Shown here piece by piece: positions 17,219 through 26,034 of a DNA stretch of 64,000 nucleotides (within the stretch, counting starts at the first letter, position 1; the number at the start of each line of letters is the position of its first letter). Position numbers and translations under genes: made by a program. Source of the stretch: Streptomyces pacificus (lineage in GTDB: Bacteria; Actinomycetota; Actinomycetes; Streptomycetales; Streptomycetaceae). The stretch spans positions 1-64,000 of the forward strand of contig NZ_BLLG01000016.1 of the NCBI RefSeq assembly GCF_011766325.1. The letters run 5' to 3'. The notes beneath the pieces were generated by a model that worked only from the letters and a program-made list of their open reading frames with translations, was not told the origin of the DNA and did not search any database.

Positions 17219-17526
17219 CCCGGCTCCTCTCACCACTGCGGCCAGGTGCTCCAGCGCCACCACGCCGTGTCCCTCGACGAACGCGTCGGCACTGGGCAGG
17301 GAAGCCGCCATGCCGACCGCCGGCGGTAGGCAGCCGGGCCGGCCCTTGCGCGGATCGGCCCACACGGCGACCTGTGGGCGAGCCGGTGCAGCCGCCGCAT
17401 CCGGGCCGCGAGGAGCGGGGGACCGCCGCATTCCCAGCGGTCCCGCAGACAGTGGACGAGCAGCAGCCGCGGCTCCACAGCGTCCTGGCAGGCGATGCCG
17501 TCCACGGCCACCGAGATGCGGTTCAT
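17219..17526 (-). pseudogene. Fused remnants of a CO/xanthine dehydrogenase operon
   Basis: From ATG 17526 the frame starts like the 2Fe-2S subunit CoxS/XdhA (MNRISVAVDGIACQDAVEPR, LLLVHCLRDR) but breaks before any iron-sulfur cysteines. In another frame, AVWADPRKGRPGCLPPAVGM and …DAFVEGHGVVALEHLAAVV match the C-terminus of CoxE-type VWA proteins, which lie directly upstream of xdhC in such operons. The medium and large subunits between them are gone. A deletion joining coxS to coxE explains this order. Confidence 0.55.
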
Positions 17527-17672
17527 CGGACCTCCCAGGGCCCGGGCGGACAGTACCGGCCGGTTTCGTCTGGCACGACCAACTCTAGGTCGGCGCAACA
17601 GGCGCCGCGACCGTGCGGCTTGGCGGCCGGGGCGGGGCGTGGGCGGCCCCGCCCCGGCCGCCCGGCGCCCGC

Positions 17673-19151
17673 TCAGTCGACGGGCCAGGTGTGCGCGGGC
17701 GCGTTGAGGTGCATGTAGTCGATGTACTGCCGGGTCATCCGCCGCAGTGCCTCGTGGCGGGTCACGCGGGCGGTGGCGCCGATGCGGTGGAACATCTCCG
17801 ACTGCCACACCGCCCCGTTGCGCCCCGTGACACAGCGCTGCTCGACGATCCCCAGAAGCGGCTCCCGCCACCGCGCGTCCATGCCCGACCGCTCCAGTCC
17901 CCGGTGGGCGAGGGGCAGCAGGCGCCGCAGCACCAGCTCGGCGGCCGGCACCTCGCCCATCCCGGGCCAGTACAGCAGGGCGTCGATGCCGTGGCGGGCG
18001 GCGGTGTGCAGATTGTCCTCGGCGGCGGAGAAGGACATGCGCGACCACACCGGGCGCTCCTCCTCGACCAGCGCGCGGGTGAGCCCGTAGTAGAACGCCC
18101 CGTTGGCCAGCATGTCCGCGACCGTCGGCCCGGCAGGCAGCACCCGGTTCTCGACCCGCAGATGGGGCCGGTCGCCGGCCACCGCGTAGACCGGGCGGTT
18201 CCAGCGGTAGATCGTCCCGTTGTGCAGGGTGAGTTCGGCGAGCTCCGGGATGCCGCCGCCCTCCAGCACCTCCTTCGGGTCCTGCTCGTCGCAGAGCGGC
18301 AGCAGGGCGGGGAAGTAGCGCAGGTTCTCCTCGAAGAGGTCGAAGACGCTGGTGATCCACCGCTCGCCGAACCACACGCGGGGCCGTACGCCCTGGACCC
18401 TGATCTCCTCGGGGCGGGTGTCGGTGGCCTGCTCGAACAGCGGGATGCGGGTCTCGCGCCACAGCTCCCTGCCGAAGAGGAAGGGCGAGTTGGCCGCCAG
18501 GGCGACCTGCACGCCCGCGACGGCCTGCGCCGCGTTCCAGTACCCCGCGAACTCCTCGGGCGCGACTTGCAGATGGAACTGGGTGCTGGTGCAGGCGGCC
18601 TCCGGGGTGATGGTGTCCGCGTAGGTCCGCAGCCGGTCCACGCCGTCCAGGGCGATCCTCAGGTCCTCGCCCCGGGCGGCGAACACCTGCTCGTTCAGCA
18701 GTCGGTAACGCGGGTTCTCCGACAGGGCCGCCTCGCCGACGTCGCTCTGCCGCAGCGTCGGCAGGATCCCCACCATCGCGAGATGGGCGCCCACCTGCGC
18801 GGCCCGCTCCTCAGCGTGGTTGAGCGCGGCCCTGATCTCCTGCTCCCAGGCGTCCGGGCCCCCGGCCGTGAGCTGCCGCGGTGGGACGTTGATCTCCAGA
18901 TTGAACCTGCCCAGCTCACTGGACCAGGCGGGGTCGGCGATCGCCTCCAGCACGTCGGTGCTGCGCATCGCCGGTTCGGCGGCACCGTCGACGAGGTTCA
19001 GCTCGATTTCGAGGCCGACCTGGGGCCTCTCCGAGTCGAAACGAGACTCGCGCAGCATCAGCGCGAAGGTGTCGAGGCAGTCCTGCATCTTGTCGCGGTA
19101 CCGACGGCGGTCGTCACGGGTGAACACCAGCGCCGGGACGTCTCGTCCCAT
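17673..19151 (-). CDS. Glutamate-cysteine ligase family protein (GCS2)
   Basis: The 492-residue protein belongs to the GCS2 carboxylate-amine ligase family, which joins glutamate to an amine or cysteine using ATP. Visible marks are VGLEIELNLVDG (metal-binding Glu pair, about residue 46), RFNLEINVPPRQL, the TSTQFHLQV segment and a C-terminal NGTIYRWNRPVY…HLRVENRVLPAGPT block. Streptomyces makes mycothiol rather than glutathione, so the real substrate may differ. The ATG at 19151 gives the full conserved N-terminus. Cytosolic. Confidence 0.85.
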   Translation of the reverse strand: MGRDVPALVFTRDDRRRYRDKMQDCLDTFALMLRESRFDSERPQVGLEIELNLVDGAAEPAMRSTDVLEAIADPAWSSELGRFNLEINVPPRQLTAGGPDAWEQEIRAALNHAEERAAQVGAHLAMVGILPTLRQSDVGEAALSENPRYRLLNEQVFAARGEDLRIALDGVDRLRTYADTITPEAACTSTQFHLQVAPEEFAGYWNAAQAVAGVQVALAANSPFLFGRELWRETRIPLFEQATDTRPEEIRVQGVRPRVWFGERWITSVFDLFEENLRYFPALLPLCDEQDPKEVLEGGGIPELAELTLHNGTIYRWNRPVYAVAGDRPHLRVENRVLPAGPTVADMLANGAFYYGLTRALVEEERPVWSRMSFSAAEDNLHTAARHGIDALLYWPGMGEVPAAELVLRRLLPLAHRGLERSGMDARWREPLLGIVEQRCVTGRNGAVWQSEMFHRIGATARVTRHEALRRMTRQYIDYMHLNAPAHTWPVD

Positions 19152-19653
19152 CGGCCCTCCCGCATCTACTGGGGTCTTCAGGGTCTACAGGGTCTTCAGG
19201 GTCTACGGGGCCTTGGGGGTCCTGAGAGTCTGCTGGGCCTGCTGGGCCTGCTGGCCTGCTGGGTCTCCACGGGCCCGGCCCTCCCAGCGTGCCACCGCCC
19301 GCCCCGCTCGACCAGCGAGCCGGACCGCCGCAGCGGCCCCCGGGGCCCGGTCCCGTGGCGGCCGTCCCGCGCCTCGGACGGTCCTGCCGCACGCCACCGC
19401 GCCGGCAGCGTCACCTCCGCACCTCCGCACCTCCGACAAACGGCCTCCGGTGCGCTGAGCGGTGGCGCAGTGGACGGTGGGCCGCGGACGGCGACCGAGG
19501 AGACCGAGCGGGGAGACCGAGCGAGGACGCTCCCGCGTGCCGTCGACGCCGCACGGGGCTCCACCGGGGACTCGTGTACGGGGCGCGGTACGGGCTCCGC
19601 CGCCGGCCGCCACCCCGGCCGGCCGGGGCCTCCCCGTTCCGCAACCCGCCCGC
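19152..19653. other. Intergenic with 9-bp repeats
   Basis: The first 110 bases beside the ligase start carry 9-bp units (AGGGTCTAC/AGGGTCTTC, then TGCTGGGCC). The remaining bases hold only shadow frames. No gene was recognised. Confidence 0.55.
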
Positions 19654-21405
19654 TCAGCTCCGCCGGCCCTCGGCGGGTGCTCCGGGGCCTCCCGTGCGTC
19701 CTTCCTCGAGTTCTTCCTGGAGGTCTTCGGCGCCGCCCGCCGTTCCGCCGCCCGCCGTTCCGCCGCCCGCCGTTCCGCCGCCCCCGGTGCGGACGCCGCC
19801 CCGGGGCCGTGACTCGCCGAACGGCCTCATGTCCTGGCCGCAGACGGTCCCCTCCGGGGGGAGGACGCCGTCGACGAGGTAGCGGCGTTCGTAGTCGTCC
19901 ACGCAGAGACTCGGGTTGACGAGGGACGAGTGCCCATACCCCTCGACGGTCAGCAGCCGTGCGCGGGCCAGCTGCCGGGTCATCGCCAGTGCGCCCTGGT
20001 ACGGGGTCGCCGGGTCGTACCGGGTGTTGACCACGAGTACGGGGTGCGCCGTCAGCCGGTTCCACGGCCCCGTATAGGCGGAAGCGGCCGTCGCCGGCCA
20101 GGTGGCACACGGCTCGCTCGCCCAGGCGACGGCCCGCCCGAGGTCACCGGCCCGGCCGTAGCCGAACTCCGCCAGCTCGGGGAACCGCAGCGGATCCCGC
20201 GGGTTGGGGCTCTCCGAGCAGCGGATCGCGTCGATCTGCTCGAACGCCGGGTAGGGCAGCGGGCCTTCAGGCGCGGCGGGCTCCTGAGGCGGCCGCCGGT
20301 CCCACAGGTCCTCCAGCGCCCAGGCCAGCTCGTACCAGCCGGGATCGACGGAGTACAGGCCACCGAACACCGTGGAGACGGTCCTGGCGTACGTCCACGC
20401 ACCCTGGGCGCGCTCCTGCAGGCGCAGCATGAGTCCGTCGAACTTCGCCCGGGTCGCCGCGGGGCTTCCCGCGGAGAACGCGCAGCGGTCGGCGGACGCG
20501 CGCCCGCAGTGGTCGAGAAACTGGCGCAGGGTCGCGGCGGAACCCAGATCGACGCCCTCCCGCAGAAACGTCGACAGCCGGGGCCGCGCCGTGGGGCCCC
20601 CGTCCACCCAGGCCTTCGGGTCGATGTTGCCGTCCAGCACCATCGCCCGCACTCGCTCGGGGAAGAGATTGGCGTAGGTGGCGCCCAGGAACGACCCGTA
20701 CGACACCCCCAGGAAGCTGAGCCGTTCGTCGCCCACGGCCTGCCGGAGCCGGTCCAGGTCGCGCGCCGTGTCGGCGGTGGAGACGTGCCGCAGCAACCGG
20801 GGGTCGCGCTGCTCGCAGAGCCGGCCGAGTTCGGTGTAGGCGTCGATCCAGGCCTTGGTCTCGCCGTCGCCCGCGGGGAAGCCGAAGGGTATGCGCTCCA
20901 GCCACCGGTACGCCGCTTCGGTGGTCGGGAAGCAGCGGACCGAGGTGCTCTCGCCGGCCCCCCGCGGGTCCCAGCTGGCGATGTCGAAGCGCTGCCGGAG
21001 TTCCTCGGGGAAGAGTTCGTACCACTGCGGCAGGGCCTCGGTCCCCGGTACTCCGGGGCCTCCGGGGTTGAAGAAGAGGGTGCCCAGCCGTGGCCCCGGG
21101 CCTGTCGCACGGTGCCTGATGACCGCGAGGTCCAACGTCGGCCCCGCGGGACGGCGGTGGTCCAGCGGAGTGCCCGCGGTCGCGCAGTCGAAGCCGGGGG
21201 CCTCCTGGCAGGGGCTCCAGCCCAGAGCCGGAGCGGGGTCCGACGGAGCCGGGCCGTCGGCCGGCCCCGGGGCGGGCGTGCGGGCCGGGGCCGGGACACG
21301 GACCGGGGCGGGGGCGGGGCCGCCGATCACACAGGCGCAGATCGCGGTGGCGACGGCGGCCGCGGTGAAGCGCCCGCGGCCGACGGGGGATCGGGGTATG
21401 TGCAT
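19654..21405 (-). CDS. Secreted tripeptidyl aminopeptidase-like alpha/beta hydrolase
   Basis: The 583-residue protein starts at ATG 21405 (AAGGACGAG upstream) with a signal peptide (RGRFTAAAVATAICACVIGG). It belongs to the Slp/TAP peptidase family. Oxyanion region: TLFFNPGGPGVPG. Nucleophile Ser: FLGVSYGSFLG. Asp: VVNTRYDPATPYQG. His: VEGYGHSSLV. The C-terminal TAP-like domain with Cys pairs (SLCVDDYERRYL, GTVCGQD) is complete. It would remove tripeptides from extracellular peptides. The final 50 residues are a GGGTA repeat encoded by a 15-bp array, probably a disordered tail. Confidence 0.88.
   Translation of the reverse strand: MHIPRSPVGRGRFTAAAVATAICACVIGGPAPAPVRVPAPARTPAPGPADGPAPSDPAPALGWSPCQEAPGFDCATAGTPLDHRRPAGPTLDLAVIRHRATGPGPRLGTLFFNPGGPGVPGTEALPQWYELFPEELRQRFDIASWDPRGAGESTSVRCFPTTEAAYRWLERIPFGFPAGDGETKAWIDAYTELGRLCEQRDPRLLRHVSTADTARDLDRLRQAVGDERLSFLGVSYGSFLGATYANLFPERVRAMVLDGNIDPKAWVDGGPTARPRLSTFLREGVDLGSAATLRQFLDHCGRASADRCAFSAGSPAATRAKFDGLMLRLQERAQGAWTYARTVSTVFGGLYSVDPGWYELAWALEDLWDRRPPQEPAAPEGPLPYPAFEQIDAIRCSESPNPRDPLRFPELAEFGYGRAGDLGRAVAWASEPCATWPATAASAYTGPWNRLTAHPVLVVNTRYDPATPYQGALAMTRQLARARLLTVEGYGHSSLVNPSLCVDDYERRYLVDGVLPPEGTVCGQDMRPFGESRPRGGVRTGGGGTAGGGTAGGGTAGGAEDLQEELEEGRTGGPGAPAEGRRS
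19731..19785. repeat. 15-bp repeat inside the peptidase C-terminus
   Basis: CGCCGCCCGCCGTTC occurs three times in tandem (19731, 19746, 19761) plus a partial copy. It is in frame and encodes GGGTA units, so copy changes would only lengthen or shorten the tail. Confidence 0.85.
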
Positions 21406-21634
21406 GCTCGTCCTTTGCCGCCGCGACACCGGGCGTGGTCTGCCGTCAGAACCCTTCGCCCCGATACCACTTCGGCCCCTTCGGGGCCGCAACCCGCCTT
21501 CGGCCGAACGGCCGTCACCCGTGGGGCGCAAGGGCCGTCACCCGGCCGGCCGAACGGCCGTCACCGTCGGGCGGAACGGGCGCCGCCCGACGGTGGGGAC
21601 GCCCCGCAGACCGGGCGGCTGCGCAGGCTCCGGC

Positions 21635-21687
21635 CGCCCGAGTGGAGGGGGTCGCCCGAGTGGAGGGGGTCGCCCGAGTGGAGGGGG
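21635..21687. repeat. 18-bp tandem repeat in the 21.4-21.7 kb gap
   Basis: CGCCCGAGTGGAGGGGGT occurs three times (21635, 21653, 21671, the last incomplete). It lies in the 329-base gap between peptidase and glycosylase genes, where further CGAACGGCCGTCACC-like copies occur at 21515-21570. No gene was seen in the gap. Confidence 0.85.
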
Positions 21688-21734
21688 CGCCGAGGGCCAT
21701 GGTCCGTTCGCCGGGTGTGCCCTGTCCCCGCGCC

Positions 21735-22526
21735 TCAGCGACCCGCCGGCAGCCCCGCCAGTTCCGCGGCCCGGCGCAGCACGTCGACGAGCATCGGCAG
21801 GGTGAGCCGGCCGGTGAAGGTGTTGCGACGGCTCGGGTGATAGCTGCCCAGCAGGTGCAGCGGGTGCGCAAGGCCCTCTCCGGGCGGCAGGAGGGCATGG
21901 GCACCGTGGCCGAACGCGGGTCGAGGGCGTGGCAGAGCGCGCCCGCTGCCGCGGATCGCCGGGAGGACGGCCCGCCAGCCGAAGCCGCCCAGTGCGACCA
22001 CGGCGCGGAGGCCCGGTGCCAGCAGACGCAGTTCGGCCGAAAGCCAGTGACGGCAGGTGTCGCGCTCGTCCGCCGTCGGCAGGTTCGCCGGAGGCGCGCA
22101 GTGCACCGGCGAGGTCAGGCGTACTCCCCGCAGCGTCAGCCCGTCCCCGGTGTGCCGGGATGACGGCTGGGAGGCGAGGCCCGCCTCGTACAAGGCGGCG
22201 AAGAGGAAATCGCCGGCGGTGTCACCGGTGAACATCCGCCCGGTCCGGTTCGCCCCGTGCGCCGCCGGGGCGAGACCGATCACGGCAAGGGGCGCGTCAG
22301 CGGGACCGAACCCGGGGACGGGGCGCCCCCAGTACTCCTGGTCCTGGAAGGCGGCGCGCTTGACCCCCGCCACCTCCTCGCGCCAGGCGACGAGCCGGGG
22401 GCAGGCACGGCAGCGTGCGATGTGCCCGTCCAGCTCGTCCAGCCCGGCGCAGCGGGGTGCCTGGCCGACCGGGAACAGCGGGTCGTCGGCGCTGGCCCCG
22501 GCGCCCCGGCCACGCGGTCGCTCCAT
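21735..22526 (-). CDS. Family 5 uracil-DNA glycosylase (UdgB-like)
   Basis: The 263-residue protein shows the UDGb signature: motif 1 VIGLAPAAHGANRTGRMFTG (the polar Asp/Asn of other UDGs replaced by Ala) and motif 2 GSYHPSRRNTFTGRL. Cysteines in CRACPRLV and in SPVHCAPP/RDTCRHW are the iron-sulfur ligands expected for the family. It removes uracil and other deaminated bases at the start of base-excision repair. The family matters in high-GC organisms with frequent cytosine deamination. The gene stands alone on the minus strand. Confidence 0.92.
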   Translation of the reverse strand: MERPRGRGAGASADDPLFPVGQAPRCAGLDELDGHIARCRACPRLVAWREEVAGVKRAAFQDQEYWGRPVPGFGPADAPLAVIGLAPAAHGANRTGRMFTGDTAGDFLFAALYEAGLASQPSSRHTGDGLTLRGVRLTSPVHCAPPANLPTADERDTCRHWLSAELRLLAPGLRAVVALGGFGWRAVLPAIRGSGRALPRPRPAFGHGAHALLPPGEGLAHPLHLLGSYHPSRRNTFTGRLTLPMLVDVLRRAAELAGLPAGR

Positions 22527-22635
22527 GCCTCCACGCTACCCGGGGGTGGGGTGAGCCCGGCGGCCCGCCCGGTCCGGTCCGCGGGCCCGGTCCGCGGGCC
22601 CGGTCGGCCAGGCCCGGCGGCTGCCGGCCGCCTGC

Positions 22636-23304
22636 TCAGCCGGCCTCGTGCCGCCCGCCCGGTTCCCCGAGCAGCCGCTCCGTGCTGCGGGTGATCAGGT
22701 CGACGCGGGCCGCGAGGTCCGGGTGACCGGACCGGAGATGCGCGTGTGTCCCGGTCAGCGGCGCGATCAGTGCGGAGGCGTCGTCGGCGGCGAGGGCGCC
22801 GGCGAGGCGCGCGACGGGGGCGGCGGCCTCGGCCGGAAGGTCGGTCAGGGCGGTGATCTGTCCCGCCAGCCGGCGCAGGTCTGCGGAATTGCCGCGGGCC
22901 CAGGCCGCCACGGTGCGGTTCGCCGCCCGCTGGTCGCGGGTGGCCTGGACGCGCTGCTCGCCGGTGGAGCCGGGCGCCCCCGGGCGTACGCGCAGATAGC
23001 GGCGTTCAGCCGCCTGGCGGCTCGCCACACCGAGCGGATGGGCCAGATCCGCCCAGCTGGCTCCCGCCTCACGCGCCGTCTCGATCAGCCTTGGCTCCCA
23101 GCCCGCCAGTTCGTCCCGCAGTTGCCGCAGCAGGAGCAGCGCGGCCAGTGCGTCCTCGGCGCCCGTCGCCGGGGAGCCGGGACTCCGCCCGGGGTGTGTG
23201 CTGCGGACCGTGTTCAGGGCTTCCCGGATTCTGTCGAGGGCCGCCGCCGCGGCGTGGAGGGAGGCGGATGGCAGGCCGCTGCCACCAGGCTGTTCGGCGT
23301 TCAT
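22636..23304 (-). CDS. rheA: RheA-like heat-shock repressor
   Basis: The 222-residue protein (MNAEQPGGSGLPSASLHAAA…) is divergent from a small heat-shock gene and has the length and placement of RheA of Streptomyces albus, the temperature-sensing repressor of hsp18. A helix-turn-helix-like stretch (GASWADLAHPLGVASRQAAERR) lies near residues 84-105. The TGTCATC-N5-GATGACA operator known for RheA sits between the two genes, which supports the call strongly. In the known system heat makes the repressor release DNA reversibly. Confidence 0.82.
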   Translation of the reverse strand: MNAEQPGGSGLPSASLHAAAAALDRIREALNTVRSTHPGRSPGSPATGAEDALAALLLLRQLRDELAGWEPRLIETAREAGASWADLAHPLGVASRQAAERRYLRVRPGAPGSTGEQRVQATRDQRAANRTVAAWARGNSADLRRLAGQITALTDLPAEAAAPVARLAGALAADDASALIAPLTGTHAHLRSGHPDLAARVDLITRSTERLLGEPGGRHEAG

Positions 23305-23357
23305 GGGGTCCCTTCGCCTTGATGTCAGTGCGTCATCCTCTCGACGACATCGACTGT

Positions 23358-23376
23358 TGTCATCGTTTGGATGACA
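23358..23376. promoter_or_regulatory. RheA operator (TGTCATC-N5-GATGACA)
   Basis: A perfect inverted repeat with 7-bp arms and a 5-base spacer lies in the divergent rheA-hsp18 region. Related half-sites (GATGTCA near 23321, GTCATC near 23332, GACAT near 23346) lie closer to rheA and could allow autoregulation. Confidence 0.8.
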
Positions 23377-23442
23377 TGCTACAACGGAAGCAGGTTGCAG
23401 CGCATTGGCCGTTACCGCCTGAACCGACCGGAGGTGTTTCCC

Positions 23443-23877
23443 ATGTTGATGCGCACTGACCCGTTCCGGGAGTTCGACCGGCTGACCCAGCAGCTTCTCG
23501 GCACGGCGGGCACCTGGACCCGTCCCTCCGCTGTGCCGATGGACGCGTACCGCGACGGCGACGAATATGTGATCGCCCTCGACCTGCCGGGAGTCTCCCC
23601 GGACGCGATCGATATCGACGTGGAGCGGAACATGCTCACCGTGAAGGCCGAGCGCCGGCCTGTCGTGAACACCGACAGCGTGCAGATGGAGCTGTCGGAA
23701 CGCCCCCTCGGCGTCTTCTCCCGCCAGCTCGTCCTGGCCGACACCCTCGACACCGAGCGCATCAGCGCCGACTACGACGCTGGGGTCCTGACCTTGCGCA
23801 TCCCGATCGCCGAGCGCGCCAAGCCCCGCAAGATCGCCATCAGCGAGGGGGCCGGCCGCAAGGAGATCAGCACCTGA
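23443..23877 (+). CDS. hsp18: Hsp20-family small heat-shock protein
   Basis: The 144-residue small heat-shock protein has an alpha-crystallin domain from about residue 33 (DAYRDGDEYVIALDLPGV) to GVLTLRIPIAERAKP, the family's beta-sandwich hallmark. It binds unfolding proteins as ATP-independent oligomers. The ATG at 23443 with CCGGAGG ten bases upstream was chosen; the longer frame starting 24 codons earlier runs into the operator. Transcription is expected to be repressed by the divergent RheA-like protein and induced by heat. Confidence 0.93.
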   Translation: MLMRTDPFREFDRLTQQLLGTAGTWTRPSAVPMDAYRDGDEYVIALDLPGVSPDAIDIDVERNMLTVKAERRPVVNTDSVQMELSERPLGVFSRQLVLADTLDTERISADYDAGVLTLRIPIAERAKPRKIAISEGAGRKEIST

Positions 23878-24045
23878 GTGGATCAGCAGGCGAAGAGATC
23901 CCATGCGCGAGGGGACCAGCGCCGGGGCGCTGGTGCTCGGTAGCGCGTCCCCGGCCCGCGCCGGTCGCGGAGGACGGTGGTGCCGCCCCCACGGCGAACC
24001 CGTCCTCCGCTGCCGTCTGCCGAACGGACTGTCACGGAGGCACTG

Positions 24046-24267
24046 TCACGGAGGGGACTCGGCCCACGACTGCGGGCCGCCACCCCGCCATTCGATCAGC
24101 GCCGGGTCGTCGATCGCGGTGTCGGTCTCCGGCAGGTTCGCGCGACGCAGAAATTCCAGCACGTCGAACAGGTCGTGCGCGGTGCCGACCGGCTCTCCTC
24201 GGATCGTCACCGGTCTGCCCCCGCTCGGCTCGATCGGATGAACGGTCACAGGCGGATTCGTGCCCAT
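24046..24267 (-). CDS. Small conserved hypothetical protein
   Basis: The 73-residue protein (MGTNPPVTVHPIEPSGGRPVTI then RGEPVGTAHDLFDVLEFLRR) has a predicted beta-hairpin followed by one or two helices. It contains no membrane segment or signal. I recall similar short proteins in other Streptomyces but no function. An ATG five codons upstream is possible. It convergently faces hsp18. Confidence 0.6.
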   Translation of the reverse strand: MGTNPPVTVHPIEPSGGRPVTIRGEPVGTAHDLFDVLEFLRRANLPETDTAIDDPALIEWRGGGPQSWAESPP

Positions 24268-24518
24268 GATCCCAGGGTCCATCCGGACCGGTCGGAACGC
24301 ATCCGGACACGCCCGGACGGGTACCGCCGGTCGCGGGTGCCGTGGGGGCAGTCGGCGCCCTGGGGCCGGGCGGTCCGGTCTCTCCGGCCGCCACCGGACC
24401 GGAGCGGCCCCGGTGGCGCGGCGCGGGGTGCGGGTCGAAGATCGCGTCGGGGGAGACCCGGCCGGGGCAGAGCCACCCCCCAGGTTCTGCGCAGGTCCCT
24501 CAGCGAAGGAGTACGCAT

Positions 24519-24845
24519 ATGCCTGCCGGATCCAGCGCGAAGCGGGAGCGCCAGTACGAACACATCAAGGAGAGCGTGCGGAAGCGGGGCGCCTCGCCCT
24601 CACGGGCGAAGGAGGTCGCCGCCCGCACGGTCAACAAGGAACGTGCTCGCGCGGGTGAGTCCAGAACCGTGAGCAGTACCTCGACCCGGGACCCCAAGTC
24701 CGCTTCCCGGCGCGGTGGCGAGCGGTCCCACCGCGGAGCGCAGGGACCGACCCGGGACCAGCTCTACGCGGAGGCCAGGAGGCGGAACATCGAGGGCCGC
24801 TCCTCGATGAACAAGGACGAACTGCGCCGGGCCCTGGGCCGCTGA
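24519..24845 (+). CDS. Small basic protein of the plasmid-stabilization type
   Basis: The 108-residue highly basic protein (MPAGSSAKRERQYEHIKESV…) has a middle rich in Ser/Arg and a C-terminal QLYAEARRRNIEGRSSMNKDEL segment that resembles a SAP/Rho-N nucleic-acid-binding helix pair. Streptomyces homologues are often annotated 'plasmid stabilization protein', but that name rests on weak evidence. AAGGAG precedes the ATG. A nucleic-acid-binding role is inferred from composition and the C-terminal motif only. Confidence 0.65.
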   Translation: MPAGSSAKRERQYEHIKESVRKRGASPSRAKEVAARTVNKERARAGESRTVSSTSTRDPKSASRRGGERSHRGAQGPTRDQLYAEARRRNIEGRSSMNKDELRRALGR

Positions 24846-25102
24846 CCCCCTCCGGACCGCCTGGAAGGCCCCGGAGATCGGGCTGGCCGCCGTCGCCGCC
24901 GGGGTGACCGCCGTGCTGCTGGTCTCCCCGGCGGCTGGGCCACGGCCCGGGAGTGTTCCGGCCCGCGGGACCCGACCGGTGCCTGCCGCGGTGCGGGAGG
25001 TCCGCGATGCCTCCGTGCCCGCGAGCCGGGCTGGGTGCGGAACCCGGGCGCTGAGGACCGGGACGCTTTCCCGCCGAACCGCCGAACCGCCGCACTGCCG
25101 CG

Positions 25103-25585
25103 TCAGCCGTCGAGTGGAAGGATGTCGGGCACCTGGGTGCGCAGCAGTTGCCCGTCCGTCCGGACGTTGCACTCGCTCACGGTGCGGGAGACCTCGCGTA
25201 CATAGCCGTTCCGACTGTGCAGCCGCAGCGTCACCGTCACCTCGCCGAGTCCCCGGCGCGGTCCGTCCGCATCGATGAAGGACCGGTACAGCGTGTTGGG
25301 CCAGCGGTCGGCGTCGCCGTCCTGCCAGAGCCGTACGGCCGGATCACTGAATCGGCAGAGCTGGCCGCCGTGCGGCTCCTGCAGCAGGGAGTGGCTCAGC
25401 GGCAGGGTGCCGAGCAGGGGGACGAGCCGGGAACGCAGATCGTGGTTCTCGATGAAGCGGTACTGCTGCCACTTCCTGCCACTGGGCACGGTCATGCGCA
25501 GGGTGACGAGCAGGAAGGGGTGCCCGGCCGAGGACAGCTCAGGTGAGTCCTGGCGCCACTGCGGCCAGGATGTCGACAAGGCCAC
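25103..25585 (-). CDS. Hypothetical protein
   Basis: The 160-residue frame starts at GTG 25585 with AAAGG upstream. The sequence is mixed and soluble (FLLVTLRMTVPSGRKWQQYR, LYRSFIDADGPRRGLGEVTV). There is no signal peptide or membrane helix. It is less GC-biased than its surroundings. I recognise no family; the mixed alpha/beta pattern suggests a real folded protein. Confidence 0.6.
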   Translation of the reverse strand: MALSTSWPQWRQDSPELSSAGHPFLLVTLRMTVPSGRKWQQYRFIENHDLRSRLVPLLGTLPLSHSLLQEPHGGQLCRFSDPAVRLWQDGDADRWPNTLYRSFIDADGPRRGLGEVTVTLRLHSRNGYVREVSRTVSECNVRTDGQLLRTQVPDILPLDG

Positions 25586-26034
25586 CGTGCCTTTCCCCGC
25601 CTTCTCGGGCTCAGCGCCGCCCGTGCTCGGTCTCCCCCGACCGAGTTTATGTCATCCCGTCATGTCCGCAGGAGGGCAGCGGCACCACCCGACTCCCCAG
25701 TGCCCTGGGCCGCTTGAGGGGGACGGGTCCCGGGTCGCAGGGGGCGAGGCCCCGGTCGGTGGCAGTTCCCGGCAGTTCCAGCCAGGGTCCTGGCGGGGTG
25801 GGTCGTCCGGTGGGCGGTCCAGGGTTCGGGCCGGCATCCGCTGGGTGCGTCCGCTGGGGCTGCGGATCGCCGGGACGCCGGGGGTGTTCCGGCAGATGCG
25901 GGACACCTGTGCGTCTGCCACCGCCGGATCCGGGCCCTGCGCCGGATCCGGCACGGGCGACGGAGCCCCCGGGCCCCCGGGGGGCGTCAGGCGTGGTCCC
26001 TCCCGGCCGGTGGCCCCGCCGGTAGTCCTGTCGA
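25586..26034. other. Intergenic, no gene seen
   Basis: About 450 bases between a hypothetical gene and the membrane protein. A short direct repeat (CCGCCGGTAGTC) occurs near 26015-26060. Only shadow frames are present. Confidence 0.5.
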
